Assembly: GCF_004798665.1 (NCBI RefSeq)
Contig: NZ_CP039292.1
Span: forward strand, 992,001 to 1,056,000
From: Actinomyces procaprae
GTDB lineage: Bacteria; Actinomycetota; Actinomycetes; Actinomycetales; Actinomycetaceae
Reading direction: 5' to 3'
Length of the DNA stretch: 64,000 bases
How positions within the stretch are numbered: the first letter of the stretch is position 1; every line of letters begins with the position of its first letter. Of the stretch, positions 53,456 to 62,794 are shown piece after piece. Both the position numbers and the translations under genes were made by a program. The notes under the pieces were generated by a model that saw nothing but the letters and a program-made list of their open reading frames with translations, searched no databases and was not told the DNA's origin.

Positions 53456-53669
53456 AGGGTGGAACTCCGTGGCGGCACGGTTTCAGTTGCGCATCATACT
53501 CGCGGACTAAGGGGCGTACCGGCGTTTCGAGGGTTCTCTCCGATGTAACCTGTTGCGTTTGTCACCGAATTGCTTGCATGCGAATTGCCAACAAAACAGT
53601 TAACAGCAGGAAGCGTGCATTTCGCTTTTCGTGGGTGTTTCAAGGAATCAAGCGTGAACAGGGATGGCG

Positions 53670-53731
53670 ACCGCCCGGGCCGCCGGCCGCATGGTGGCCC
53701 ACGTCGGCCAGCACGCGGCGGCCCGGGCGGT
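53670..53731 (-). terminator. 15-bp hairpin after the thioesterase gene
   Basis: ACCGCCCGGGCCGCC (53670-53684) pairs perfectly with 53717-53731; the 32-nt loop can pair further. It lies about 100 nt after the thioesterase stop on the minus strand. A CTTTT run follows on the plus side. Confidence 0.6.
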
Positions 53732-53826
53732 GCTTTTGAGAGGGGCTTGAGCCGATGTCGGCGGTGTCGCGTTACGGCACGCGTACGGCAACGGCGCGCA
53801 AAGCCGAAGTGAATTCGGGGTGACCG

Positions 53827-54822
53827 TCAGGAGGCGGGCGCCGGAATCGGTCCGCCGTCGTCTCCCTCGGCGACGCGTATCGCCCAGTCGCCGCTGCCGT
53901 GCGCGCTGGCGGTGGGAGTCCGGATCATGCCCTCCTGGGCGATTGTTGAGACCAGCCGGCCCTGGGAGTCGAACACCTCCGCGCGGGCCATGGAGCGCCC
54001 GCCCTGGGAAGTGGGGGAGTCCTGGACGAACAGCGTCCAGTCGCTCGCGTCCACGTCCCGATGGAACCACTGGGCGTGGTCCAGGGTCGCCAGGCTCATG
54101 CCCTCGCTGCGCCACGACAGCCCCTGGCTGCGAAGCGCCGGCTCGAGCATGACCTGGTCGCACATGTAGGTCAGCAGGGCGCGGTGCACCGTCTGCGTTG
54201 CGGTTGGCGGGATGGCGCCCCGTGAGCGCACCCACAGGTGCTGCCTGCCCTCTATCCGCCTGCCCGGACGCAGGTAGATGTTGCCCTCCACATGCCGGAT
54301 ATCGAATGCGGTCGTGCGCCCTAGGAACTTAGCCACCGGATGGTCGATGGAGCGGAAGATCTCCAGGGCGCTGACCAGCTCCTCGGGGCGCGGTACGTCA
54401 GGGGCGTCCAGCTGGACGTCGATGCCCTCCTGCTGCTCCTGGAATGAGGAGACCATGGTCAGGATCGGCACTCCGCCCTGAGATGCGGTGGTGCGTCGCT
54501 GGGAGAAGGAGCGTCCGTCGTGCATCCGCTCGACGTCGAAGCGCAAAGGCTGCCCCGGCCTGCCGCCGCGCATGAAGTAGGCGTGCACGGAGTGTGGTTG
54601 GCGGGGCCCGTCGCCGTCGTCGACCATGGTTGCGGCCGCGGCCAGCAGGCCCTGGGCGACGACTTGCCCGCCGTAGATCCTTCCGGAGATCTGCGGCAGC
54701 GAGGAGCCGGTGAATGAGTCACCCCCGTTCCCCTCGCCGGACACCTCCTCCAGGGCGAGGATCCGTGTGACGGATCCAAGTGGCTCGGTGCTGGCGGGGG
54801 GAACGGGGTATGGCTGTGTCAA
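53827..54822 (-). CDS. tesB: acyl-CoA thioesterase II
   Basis: 331-residue double-hotdog thioesterase that hydrolyses acyl-CoA to free fatty acid and CoA. GRIYGGQVVAQGLLAA, HSVHAYFMRGG, GRSFSQRRTTASQ and, in the second hotdog, LATLDHAQWFHRDVDASDWTLF contain the conserved catalytic Asp/Gln/Thr positions and the family's DW pair. The start is a TTG whose bases overlap the ptsI stop (TTGA), so translation is coupled to ptsI. This pairing of a lipid and a sugar-PTS gene is probably a shared transcript only. Confidence 0.9.
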   Translation of the reverse strand: MTQPYPVPPASTEPLGSVTRILALEEVSGEGNGGDSFTGSSLPQISGRIYGGQVVAQGLLAAAATMVDDGDGPRQPHSVHAYFMRGGRPGQPLRFDVERMHDGRSFSQRRTTASQGGVPILTMVSSFQEQQEGIDVQLDAPDVPRPEELVSALEIFRSIDHPVAKFLGRTTAFDIRHVEGNIYLRPGRRIEGRQHLWVRSRGAIPPTATQTVHRALLTYMCDQVMLEPALRSQGLSWRSEGMSLATLDHAQWFHRDVDASDWTLFVQDSPTSQGGRSMARAEVFDSQGRLVSTIAQEGMIRTPTASAHGSGDWAIRVAEGDDGGPIPAPAS

Positions 54823-56516
54823 AGACCGAGCTCCTCCAGGATCGGCAGCTCGGCGCGTACTGCCTGCCGGGCTTCGTCAGCGGTGGCCGACGCCGTGGCG
54901 ATGGCCGCCAGTCGCTGGCAGTCCGCCAGGTCTACCGACTTCAGGACGGCGTCGACGTCGGGCAGGGCGCGGGCGGTCATGGACAGGCTGGCCACGCCCA
55001 GGCCCACCAGCACCGTCGCCAGTGCCGGGTCGGCGGCGGCCTCACCGCACACGCCCACCGGGCGCCCGTGCGGCGCCGCGCCGTCGCAGGCCTGCTTGAT
55101 CAAGCGCAGGACGGCCGGCTGCCACGCCGTCGACAGGTCGGCCAGCGAGGACAGCAGACGGTCGGCGGCCATGACGTACTGGGTCAGGTCGTTGGTGCCG
55201 ATGGAGGCGAAGTCGGCGTACTCGAACATCTTGTCCGCCATGATGGCGGCCGAGGGCACCTCGATCATCATGCCCGCGGTCTGCAGGCCGTAGGAGCGGG
55301 CCTTCTCAGTGAAGGCCTGGGCCTCCTCCGCCGTGGAGATCATGGGGGCCATGACCCACACCTTGGCCTCGGTCTCGGCCTCCGCCTTGGCCAGTGCCTC
55401 CAGCTGGTGGTCGAGCACCTCCGGGTCCCGGCGCGTGGTGCGGTAGGCGCGCACGCCCAGGGCGGGGTTCGCCTCGGTGGCGTCGGTCAGGAACGGCAGG
55501 GGCTTGTCCGCGCCGGCGTCGAGGGTGCGCACAACCACCTTCTTGCCGGGGAATGCGGCGAGCACGGCCTTGTACGCCTCGACCTGCTCGTCGATGCTGG
55601 GCTCCTCGGGCTGGTCCAGGAAGCAGAACTCGGTGCGGAACAGGCCCACGCCCATGGCGTTGGCCTCGGCCGCCGAGCGGGCGGCGGCGCCGTCACCGAC
55701 GTTGGCGAGCAGCTGTACCTCGTGGCCGTCCTTGGTGGCGCCGTCGCCGTTGAATACGCGCACGCGGTTGGCGAGCTCGCGGGCGCGGCGCAGCTGGTCC
55801 TCGCTGGGGTCGAGCACGACCGTGCCCTTGGTGCCATCCACCAGGACGATGTCACCGTCCGCGAGCTGGTCGGTGACGGCGGCCCCAGTACCGACGATCG
55901 CCGGCATGCCCAGAGCGCGGGCGAGAATCGCGGTGTGGGAGGTCGGCCCGCCCTCGGAGGTGATGAAGGCCACGACCTTCTCGGGGTCCAGCAGTGCGGT
56001 GTCGGCGGGGGCGAGGTCCTCGGCCACGAGCACGAAGGGCTCGGGCAGGCGGGGGATGCCGGGCATGGGGGAGTCGGTCAGCACTGCGACGATCCGGTCG
56101 CGCACGTCCTGGACGTCGCGGGTGCGCTCGGCCATGTAGCCGCCGAGGGACTCCAGCATGGAGGCCAGCGTGCCCGCGGCCTCCCAGACGGCGCGCTCCG
56201 GCACCAGGCGGCGCTCGCGGACCATCGCCTGCGCGGAGGAGGTGAGCGTGGGGTCGGCCGCCATCTGGGCGGTGGTCTCCAGCAGGGTGCGGCCGTCGCC
56301 CTTGGCCTCGGCCGCGGACAGCTCGAGGCCCTTCTTCACGGTTTGCGCGGCCGCTGCAATGCGGTCGCACTCCTTGTCGATGTCGCGGCTCGGTTCCAGG
56401 GTGGCGATCTCGGGCTCGACGATGCCCGGCGCCATGCGGGCGACGGGACCGGCGACGAGTCCAGGGCTCACGCCGATGCCGGTCAGAGGGGTGGGGTTTG
56501 CGGCGGACGGGGCCAT
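54819..56516 (-). CDS. ptsI: PTS enzyme I (phosphoenolpyruvate-protein phosphotransferase)
   Basis: 565-residue cytoplasmic enzyme that takes phosphate from PEP and passes it to HPr, starting sugar uptake by the PTS. The phospho-His motif is GGPTSHTAILARALG, the PEP-binding domain has GLFRTEFCFLD and SIGTNDLTQYVMAADR, and VGVCGEAAADP near the C-terminus carries the catalytic Cys. Start and length are normal: ATG 56516 with GAGGAG upstream. tesB is translationally coupled behind it, and an EIIB gene is divergent from it. HPr is not in this window. Confidence 0.95.
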   Translation of the reverse strand: MAPSAANPTPLTGIGVSPGLVAGPVARMAPGIVEPEIATLEPSRDIDKECDRIAAAAQTVKKGLELSAAEAKGDGRTLLETTAQMAADPTLTSSAQAMVRERRLVPERAVWEAAGTLASMLESLGGYMAERTRDVQDVRDRIVAVLTDSPMPGIPRLPEPFVLVAEDLAPADTALLDPEKVVAFITSEGGPTSHTAILARALGMPAIVGTGAAVTDQLADGDIVLVDGTKGTVVLDPSEDQLRRARELANRVRVFNGDGATKDGHEVQLLANVGDGAAARSAAEANAMGVGLFRTEFCFLDQPEEPSIDEQVEAYKAVLAAFPGKKVVVRTLDAGADKPLPFLTDATEANPALGVRAYRTTRRDPEVLDHQLEALAKAEAETEAKVWVMAPMISTAEEAQAFTEKARSYGLQTAGMMIEVPSAAIMADKMFEYADFASIGTNDLTQYVMAADRLLSSLADLSTAWQPAVLRLIKQACDGAAPHGRPVGVCGEAAADPALATVLVGLGVASLSMTARALPDVDAVLKSVDLADCQRLAAIATASATADEARQAVRAELPILEELGL

Positions 56517-56827
56517 ACGGTGCTCCTCAACAGCGATGGAGGCGGGTGTCACGGCTCATTGTGCACCGACTCGGTGCTTCGGTGGGCGATTCTGCCATCG
56601 GATGAATGACGATTGACAGCTTGTGGCTGGTTGAGTGCCGCGCGAAAGTGCTCGCCCGGGCCGGTGCTCTTCGCTCGGCCGGCGGTGTGTTGCCGGGCGG
56701 TGCGCGGGCGAAACCGGGGTGGCTCGCGAGCGGGAGGATTCCTCCCGCTCGCAGGCCCGGTGATGCGCACGCGCTCCGCGAACTGCGATAAAGTGATGTC
56801 GAGCACGAAGTACTACGAGGAGCACAC
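56517..56827. other. divergent intergenic region, ptsI / EIIB
   Basis: 311 bp without a gene. A TTGACA hexamer (56613-56618) lacks a matching -10 box; TAAAGT (56789-56794) is a possible -10 for the EIIB gene, whose transcript would then carry a leader with a ribosome site. Confidence 0.45.
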
Positions 56828-57058
56828 ATGAGCACTGCAGCTGAGATCGTCGCCGGCCTGGGCGGACGCGAGAACATTTCCGACTTGGAGCCCTGCATCA
56901 CCCGTCTGCGGGTGGAGGTAGTTGATCAGGAGAAGGTCGACGAGGACGCCCTGCGCGCCACCGGCGCGTTCGGCGTGGTCCGCTCCGGCCGAGTGGTACA
57001 GGTGGTCGTCGGCCCCACCGCGGACGAGATCGCCCAGGAGATCGCTGAACTCGACTGA
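56828..57058 (+). CDS. free-standing PTS EIIB domain, glucose family
   Basis: 76-residue EIIB protein of the glucose/sucrose/GlcNAc PTS family. The phospho-accepting Cys lies in DLEPCITRLRVEV (Cys24), surrounded by the usual IVAGLGGRENI and GAFGVVRSGRVVQVVVGP. As in several actinobacteria it is a separate protein; it should take phosphate from the EIIA encoded at 59583-60041 and give it to sugar bound to an EIIC encoded elsewhere. The ATG has ACGAGGAG upstream. A 13-bp hairpin follows 7 bp after the stop. Confidence 0.92.
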   Translation: MSTAAEIVAGLGGRENISDLEPCITRLRVEVVDQEKVDEDALRATGAFGVVRSGRVVQVVVGPTADEIAQEIAELD

Positions 57059-57064
57059 GTCTCG

Positions 57065-57095
57065 GGGAGGCCGGGGCACTGCGCCCCGGCCTCCC
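57065..57095 (+). terminator. hairpin terminator after the EIIB gene
   Basis: GGGAGGCCGGGGC (57065-57077) pairs perfectly with 57083-57095 around a 5-nt loop, starting 7 nt after the EIIB stop. Confidence 0.85.
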
Positions 57096-57337
57096 GCGTA
57101 AACTCCCCGCCGCGCCCGATCCGGCGCGAGTGGGGCGGCCGACAGGCGGCGTGGGCGACTGGCGTCGGCACGGATCGTGTGAAACGCTTGCTGCAATAGG
57201 TGTTCCCGTCGGTCGCGCCGACCGCGCAGTCGCCGAGGCAGGCAGACGGGCCGCCGCTTGAAACCACCTTCCCGCGCCCCAATGCAACCGGGGACGCCCT
57301 CGCGCGCACGCGCGACCGAGCATGAGGCTGAGCCGCA

Positions 57338-59494
57338 ATGACCGAATCCACCGCCGCATCCGACCTCCCCGACGAGCGCCTGAAGCAGCTAGCTGAGGCT
57401 CACGGGGTTTCTACCGAGTACTGGGACTACCACGGCAATCTCGCCGCGCCCTCCCGCACAACCCTGGTTGCCGTGCTGGCGGCTCTCGGTGTGAAGGCCG
57501 GCGATGCGCAGGAGGTGGAGGAGTCCCTGCGTGAGGTGGAGATCGCCCCCTGGCGGCGCACCCTGCCGCCCACCGCGGTGGTGCGGGTCGGGACCCAGAA
57601 GACCGTGCCCGTGCACCTGCCGGACGGTGCCCGAGTCCAGGTGCACATCCGTCTGGAGGCGGGTGACAGCCTGCAGCTGCTGCAGGCCGACGACTGGACC
57701 AATGCGCGGGAGGTGGACGGGGTCCTCACGGCGCAGGTCTCCTTCGCCATCCCCGAGGACCTGCCGCTGGGATGGCACACGATCGTCGCCAACATCGACG
57801 CCCCCGGTGAGGGCGCCTATACCGCCACCGCCGCCCTTGCGGTCGTCCCCGATCACCTGGACCTGCCCGCGTCCCTGGGCGGGCGCGGCTGGGGCGTGAT
57901 GGCCCAGCTCTACTCGGTCCGTTCCCGCGGCTCCTGGGGCATCGGCGACGTAGACGACCTTACTGAGCTGGTCGGGTTCCTGGGCGACGAGGGGGCCGAC
58001 TTCCTGCTGATCAACCCGATGCACGCCGCCGAGCCGGTGGGGCAGATGACTCCCTCGCCCTACCTGCCGGTGACTCGCCGCTTCGTCAACCCCATCTACA
58101 TCCGCCCCGAGAACATCCTGGAGGTGTCCCGCCTGTCCGGGCCGCGCCGTTCGCTGGTGCAGTGGGCCTATGAGGAGGTCGCCGACGCGAACCTCACCGC
58201 CGAAGCCATTGATCGTGACGCCGCCTGGAAGGCCAAGCGCGAGGCGCTTGAGGTCATCTTCGCCGCTGGCCGCTCCCGCTCCCGGCAGCGCGACTTCGAG
58301 CGCTTCCGCCAGGCGCAGGGGCAGGGCCTGGAGCGATTCGCCCTGTGGTGCGCGCTCGTTGAGAAGTACGGGAGCTTCGACGGCTGGCCCGACACCCTCA
58401 AGGACGCCTCCAGCGCCTTCGTCGCCAATGAGGCCCGCACGCTGGCCGACCGCATCGACTTCTACGCCTGGCTGCAGTGGATCGTGGATGAGCAGCTCGG
58501 CCGCGCCCAGGAGGAGGCCAAGGCCGCAGGCATGAGCCTTGGGCTCATGGACGACCTGGCCGTGGGCGTGCACCCCAGGGGCGCGGATGCCTGGGCGGAG
58601 CCCGATGTCTTCGCCTCCGGCGTCGGCGTGGGCGCCCCGCCGGACATGTACAACCAGCTGGGCCAGAACTGGTCCCAGCCCCCGTGGAACCCGAACCGGC
58701 TGGCGGAGACCGCCTATGCTCCGCTGCGCGACATGGTCGGTACCGTGCTGCGTCACGCCGGTGCGCTGCGTATCGACCACGTCATCGGCTTGTTCCGCCT
58801 GTGGTGGATCCCCGACGGCCTACGGGCCGACCAGGGTGCCTACGTGCGCTACGACCACGAGGCGATGATCGGCGTCCTCCTGCTGGAGGCACACCGGGCC
58901 GGAGCCGTCATCATCGGTGAGGACCTGGGCACCGTGGAGCCCTGGGCGCGCGAGTACCTGGCCAGCCGCGGCGTGCTGGGAACCTCCGTGCTCTGGTTCG
59001 AGAAGCAGGAGGAGGACGGCTGGCCGCTGGAGCCGGGCGCCTACCGGCACCTGGCCCTGTCCACGGTTAATACTCACGACCTACCGCCCACCGCCGGCTA
59101 CCTCGCGGACGAGCACGTCACGCTGCGCGAGCGCCTCGGGCTGCTCACCGAGCCCATTGAGCAGGTGCGTACAGAGGCCCGCATTGAGCGTGAGCGCATG
59201 CTCACGCGCCTGCGCGAATACGAGCTGCTGAGCGACAACCCCTCCGAGCGCGAGACCGTTGAGGCGCTGTACCGGTATGTGGTGCGCACTCCCTCGGCGC
59301 TGGTCGGGGTGGCGCTGGTGGACGGCGTCGGCGAGCGGCGCGCGCAGAACCAGCCCGGCACCGACCAGGAGTACCCGAACTGGAAGATACCGCTGGCGGA
59401 CGGGTCGGGCGAGGTGGTCCTCGTGGAGGACCTGCCGGGCAATGTGCGTCTTGCCAGCCTGCTGACCGCGGTGCGCGAGGAGTTCAGCCGCTGA
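57338..59494 (+). CDS. malQ: 4-alpha-glucanotransferase (amylomaltase, GH77)
   Basis: 718-residue cytoplasmic enzyme that transfers maltooligosaccharide segments between glucans. An N-terminal beta domain (about residues 60-185) typical of actinobacterial MalQ precedes the GH77 barrel. Conserved segments are SPYLPVTRRFVNPIYI, RIDHVIGLFRLWWIP (nucleophile Asp), IIGEDLGTVEPWARE (acid/base Glu) and NTHDLPPTAGYL (third carboxylate). The ATG at 57338 is set by the family's N-terminal start; only a weak GAGG lies upstream. It sits between the free EIIB and the EIIA gene, linking maltodextrin use and PTS uptake. Confidence 0.93.
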   Translation: MTESTAASDLPDERLKQLAEAHGVSTEYWDYHGNLAAPSRTTLVAVLAALGVKAGDAQEVEESLREVEIAPWRRTLPPTAVVRVGTQKTVPVHLPDGARVQVHIRLEAGDSLQLLQADDWTNAREVDGVLTAQVSFAIPEDLPLGWHTIVANIDAPGEGAYTATAALAVVPDHLDLPASLGGRGWGVMAQLYSVRSRGSWGIGDVDDLTELVGFLGDEGADFLLINPMHAAEPVGQMTPSPYLPVTRRFVNPIYIRPENILEVSRLSGPRRSLVQWAYEEVADANLTAEAIDRDAAWKAKREALEVIFAAGRSRSRQRDFERFRQAQGQGLERFALWCALVEKYGSFDGWPDTLKDASSAFVANEARTLADRIDFYAWLQWIVDEQLGRAQEEAKAAGMSLGLMDDLAVGVHPRGADAWAEPDVFASGVGVGAPPDMYNQLGQNWSQPPWNPNRLAETAYAPLRDMVGTVLRHAGALRIDHVIGLFRLWWIPDGLRADQGAYVRYDHEAMIGVLLLEAHRAGAVIIGEDLGTVEPWAREYLASRGVLGTSVLWFEKQEEDGWPLEPGAYRHLALSTVNTHDLPPTAGYLADEHVTLRERLGLLTEPIEQVRTEARIERERMLTRLREYELLSDNPSERETVEALYRYVVRTPSALVGVALVDGVGERRAQNQPGTDQEYPNWKIPLADGSGEVVLVEDLPGNVRLASLLTAVREEFSR

Positions 59495-59582
59495 GTCGTT
59501 GCGGTCACCCGCCGCGCCCGGTGCCGGCGCCCCGCAGGTGCGGGAGCCGGACGCGGCGGCACCCGCGGCCTTGTGAGGCCCG

Positions 59583-60041
59583 TCAGGCGAGGCTGAACAG
59601 GAGCTCGCCTGCTGCCACCTGTGCCTTGGAGGCGGAGGTGATCGGTGAGCCCTCGGCCTGCAGCGCGATGACGGGCACGAGCGGGCTGCGCCCGCCGGCC
59701 TCGACGGCGGCCGGGCACCACGTGACCACCGGGGCGCCCGCGGCGACGGCGTCTCCCTGCGCGACGTGCAGGGTGAAGCCGGCACCCTCGAGCTCCACGG
59801 TGTCCAGCCCCAGGTGCACCAGGATGCTGCGTCCGCCGGCATCGGTCACCACGAAGGCATGGGGGTGAAGCTTCGTCACCGTGCCGGACACGGGGGCCAG
59901 CGCGGTGACATCCCCGCCGCCTGCACGGTCCGGGTCCACGGCGAGCCCCGGCCCGAGCATGCCGGAGGAGAAGACCGGGTCGGGCACAGCGGCGACGGCG
60001 ATCACGCGTCCGGCGAGGGGTGAGTGGATCGAGGTGCTCAT
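59583..60041 (-). CDS. crr: free-standing PTS EIIA, glucose family (Crr-like)
   Basis: 152-residue EIIA of the glucose family. The phosphorylated His lies in RSILVHLGLDTVEL, and the second active-site His in LHPHAFVVTDAGG; SPLAGRVIAVAAVPDPVFSSGMLGPGLAV is the usual N-terminal hairpin. It passes phosphate from HPr to EIIB and may regulate other carbon uptake. The ATG has AGGGAG upstream. It is convergent with malQ; an imperfect stem (CGCCGCG, 59509-59515, with 59552-59558) may end both transcripts. Confidence 0.93.
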   Translation of the reverse strand: MSTSIHSPLAGRVIAVAAVPDPVFSSGMLGPGLAVDPDRAGGGDVTALAPVSGTVTKLHPHAFVVTDAGGRSILVHLGLDTVELEGAGFTLHVAQGDAVAAGAPVVTWCPAAVEAGGRSPLVPVIALQAEGSPITSASKAQVAAGELLFSLA

Positions 60042-60149
60042 GGTGGCTCCCTTGTACCTGTGAGTGTGCCGGTGACGGAGCGAGTCAGCCCGCGCCCCGC
60101 CCCATGTTAGCGAGCCGCGCGGCCCGCCCCGGATGACCTGACGCGGCGC

Positions 60150-60184
60150 CGGCTCCGCACTCGTGCTGACGGAGTGCGGAGCCG
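60150..60184 (-). terminator. hairpin terminator after pepN
   Basis: CGGCTCCGCACTC (60150-60162) pairs perfectly with 60172-60184 around a 9-nt loop; outer GCGCC/GGCGC pairs can extend the stem past a bulge. It lies 22 bp after the pepN stop on the minus strand. Confidence 0.85.
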
Positions 60185-60205
60185 ACGGCGCGCAACGGGG
60201 GCTAC

Positions 60206-62794
60206 TCAGTCGCGCGACTGCCCCTGGGCCTGGACCGCCATCACCCGCCGGGTGTCGTCCAGGTTCTCGCTGACGATGCGGCGGAAGGCCGCGGGGGCGT
60301 CGGAGTGAGTCGCCAGCCAGTCCTCCAGCGCGGACGCCGGGTCGGTTCCGGGGAGCCCGACCGTGGCGGTGGACCACAGCCTGGCCAGCAGGTTCTCCGC
60401 CATGTGGAAGGTGCGCGAGCTCCAGATGCCGTCGGCCTCCTTGACGTACTCGGAGACGTAGGGGGCCAGCAGCTCGGGGTTGCGCTCCACCATGTTGAAG
60501 CCGGCAAGCATCTTCACCTGCGTCTCATTGGGCAGGCCGGCGTTATCCACCAGCTCGCGCCAGGCGGCCGCCTTCGCCTCCGGGGTGGGGACGGCCGCGC
60601 GTGCCTGGGCGGCGCGCTCGCGGCCCGTGGTGGTGCGGTCGCGCTCCTGCTCGACGGCGATCTCCGCCTCGCCACGCCGACCGGCCGCGACCAGCCCCAC
60701 CAGCAGCTCCCAGCGCAGGTCCTGGTCCACGACCAGGCCCGGCAGGGTGGCGGATCCGTCCAGCCAGGCGGCGACGGCGTCGAGCTGGGGATCGGTGACG
60801 GCGTGGGCGGCGACGGCGCGCACCAGCTGCAGCTGCTTGTCGCTGCCCGCCTCGGACGCACGTGCCAGTTCCAGCAGGGTGTCGGTGGTTGATGCGGCCG
60901 CGTCGCGCCGCTCGGCCGGGGACAGGTACGTGGACAGGCAGGTCGCCACTCGCGCCAGCAGTCCCTGCACCACGCTGGAGTGCGTCTCGGTGCGCAGTGC
61001 GCGCAGTGCGGCGGCCAGGAAGTCGGTGGTCGGCAGCTCGCCGTCGCGCACCATGTCCCAGGCGCTGGCCACCAGCACCGAACGCGGCAGTGAGGCGGTG
61101 AAGGCGTCCACATGTGCCAGGCCGGAGGCAAGCGAGGCGGCGTCCAGGCGCACCTTGGCATAGGTGAGATCGTCGTCGTTCAGCAGCAGGACGTCGGGGC
61201 GGACGGTGCCGACCAGCTCGGGCACCTCGGTGCGCGCGCCGGCCACGTCGAGCTCAATGCGGCCGGTGCGCTCAAGAGCGGCCGGGGGCTGAGCGCCGAG
61301 CGTGTAGGCGCCCAGCACCACCCGGTGGGGGCGCAGCGACGCCGGGGAGCCCGCCGGGATCTCCTGAGCGATGGCCGCAGAGGTGATCACGCCGTCGGCG
61401 TTGGTGTCCAGCTCCAGGCGCAGCGTGGTCACTCCCGCCTCCTGCAGCCACACACGGGTCCAGGCGGACAGGTCGCGGCCGGAGACCTGCTCCAGCTCAC
61501 CGAGCAGGTCGGCCAGGGTGGCGTTGGCGTAGGCGTGGGCCGCCAGGTAGTTCTTGATGCCGGCGAAGAAGGGCCCGCGCCCCACGTAGGCCACCAGCGC
61601 GGACAGCACGGAGGCGCCCTTGGCGTAGGTGATGCCGTCGAAGTTGACCTCCACATCGTGCAGGTCGTTGATGTCCGCGGCGATCGGGTGGGTGGAGGAG
61701 AGCTGGTCCTGGTTGTAGGCCCAGTTCTTCTCCAGCACCTGGAAGGTGGTCCAGGCGTCGGTCCAGCGGGTCGCCTCCGCCACGGCGAGTGTGGAGCAGT
61801 ACTCGGCGAAGGACTCGTTCAGCCAGAGGTCGTCCCACCACTTCATGGTGACCAGGTCGCCGAACCACATGTGCGCCAGCTCGTGGAGGATGGTCTCGGC
61901 GCGGCGCTCGACGCGTGCCTGCACCGGGCGGGAGCGGAAGATGTAGTCGTCGCGGTGGGTGACGATGCCGGCGTTCTCCATGGCGCCCGCGTTGAACTCG
62001 GGCACGAAGGCCTGGTCGTACTTGGTGAAGGCGTAGGGGGTGCCGAACAGCTCCTCGTAGTAGGCGAAGCCGGCCTTGGTGATCGACAGGATCTCCTCGG
62101 CGTCCATGAACTCCGCCAGGCTCCTGCGGCAGTAGACGCCCAGGGGGACGGTGCGGCCGTCGGCGGCCGTGTAGACGTCGGTGACACCGGTGTAGGGGCC
62201 GGCCACGATGGCGGTGATGTAGGAGCTGATGCGTTCGCACGGCTCAAAGGCGAAGGTGTGTGCGCCGGCCGCGGCCGGCGTGGGTGCGGGGGTGGGGGAG
62301 TTGGACAGCACCGTCCAGCCCTCGGGCACGGTGACGGTGAAGCGGAAGGTGGCCTTCAGGTCGGGCTGCTCGAACACGGTGTACATGCGACGGGCGTCGG
62401 GAACCTCGAACTGGGTGTACAGGTAGGTCTCGCCGTCGGCCGGATCGGTGAAGCGGTGCAGTCCCTCGCCCGTGTGCATATAGGCGCAGTCGGCGATGAC
62501 CGTCAGCTCGTTGTCCTCCTGCAGGTCCGCCAGTGCGATTCGGGAGTCGGCGAACACCTGCTCCGGGTCCAGGGCGTTGCCGTTGAGCGTCACCGCGTGG
62601 ACGGCCGGGGCGATCAGGTCGATGAAGGTGGAGGCTCCCGGGGTGGCGGTGAAGCGGACCGTCGTGGTGGAGCGGAAGGTGGCGTTGGCGGGATCCGCGG
62701 CGCCGGACAGATCCAGGACGACGTCGTAGCTGTCGGTGGAGACGACGGCGGCGCGCGCCACCGCCTCCTCGCGGGTGAGGTTCTGACCGGGCAC
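60206..62794 (-). CDS. pepN: aminopeptidase N (M1 family)
   Basis: 862-residue cytoplasmic zinc aminopeptidase. The exopeptidase motif GAMEN (EFNAGAMENAG) and the zinc site HELAH with the third ligand Glu in WLNESFAEY are intact. An N-terminal beta domain precedes the catalytic domain and a helical ERAP1-like C-terminal domain follows, as in the actinobacterial M1 enzymes. The start chosen is GTG 62794 (PGQNLTREEA) with GAAGGAG 8 nt upstream; a longer frame from 62860 exists without a ribosome site. The length fits the family. It is a single-gene unit ended by a hairpin. Confidence 0.94.
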   Translation of the reverse strand: MPGQNLTREEAVARAAVVSTDSYDVVLDLSGAADPANATFRSTTTVRFTATPGASTFIDLIAPAVHAVTLNGNALDPEQVFADSRIALADLQEDNELTVIADCAYMHTGEGLHRFTDPADGETYLYTQFEVPDARRMYTVFEQPDLKATFRFTVTVPEGWTVLSNSPTPAPTPAAAGAHTFAFEPCERISSYITAIVAGPYTGVTDVYTAADGRTVPLGVYCRRSLAEFMDAEEILSITKAGFAYYEELFGTPYAFTKYDQAFVPEFNAGAMENAGIVTHRDDYIFRSRPVQARVERRAETILHELAHMWFGDLVTMKWWDDLWLNESFAEYCSTLAVAEATRWTDAWTTFQVLEKNWAYNQDQLSSTHPIAADINDLHDVEVNFDGITYAKGASVLSALVAYVGRGPFFAGIKNYLAAHAYANATLADLLGELEQVSGRDLSAWTRVWLQEAGVTTLRLELDTNADGVITSAAIAQEIPAGSPASLRPHRVVLGAYTLGAQPPAALERTGRIELDVAGARTEVPELVGTVRPDVLLLNDDDLTYAKVRLDAASLASGLAHVDAFTASLPRSVLVASAWDMVRDGELPTTDFLAAALRALRTETHSSVVQGLLARVATCLSTYLSPAERRDAAASTTDTLLELARASEAGSDKQLQLVRAVAAHAVTDPQLDAVAAWLDGSATLPGLVVDQDLRWELLVGLVAAGRRGEAEIAVEQERDRTTTGRERAAQARAAVPTPEAKAAAWRELVDNAGLPNETQVKMLAGFNMVERNPELLAPYVSEYVKEADGIWSSRTFHMAENLLARLWSTATVGLPGTDPASALEDWLATHSDAPAAFRRIVSENLDDTRRVMAVQAQGQSRD

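Larger units (their letters stand above)
53356..53826. other. intergenic region between surface-protein and thioesterase genes
   Basis: 471 bp without a gene, including an A/T-rich stretch (about 53500-53650) unlike its surroundings, likely promoter DNA for the surface protein. Two hairpins flank it: an 11-bp stem (GCTCTGCCCCG, 53421-53431, with 53445-53455) and a 15-bp stem (53670-53684 with 53717-53731, loop 32 nt). Confidence 0.55.
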
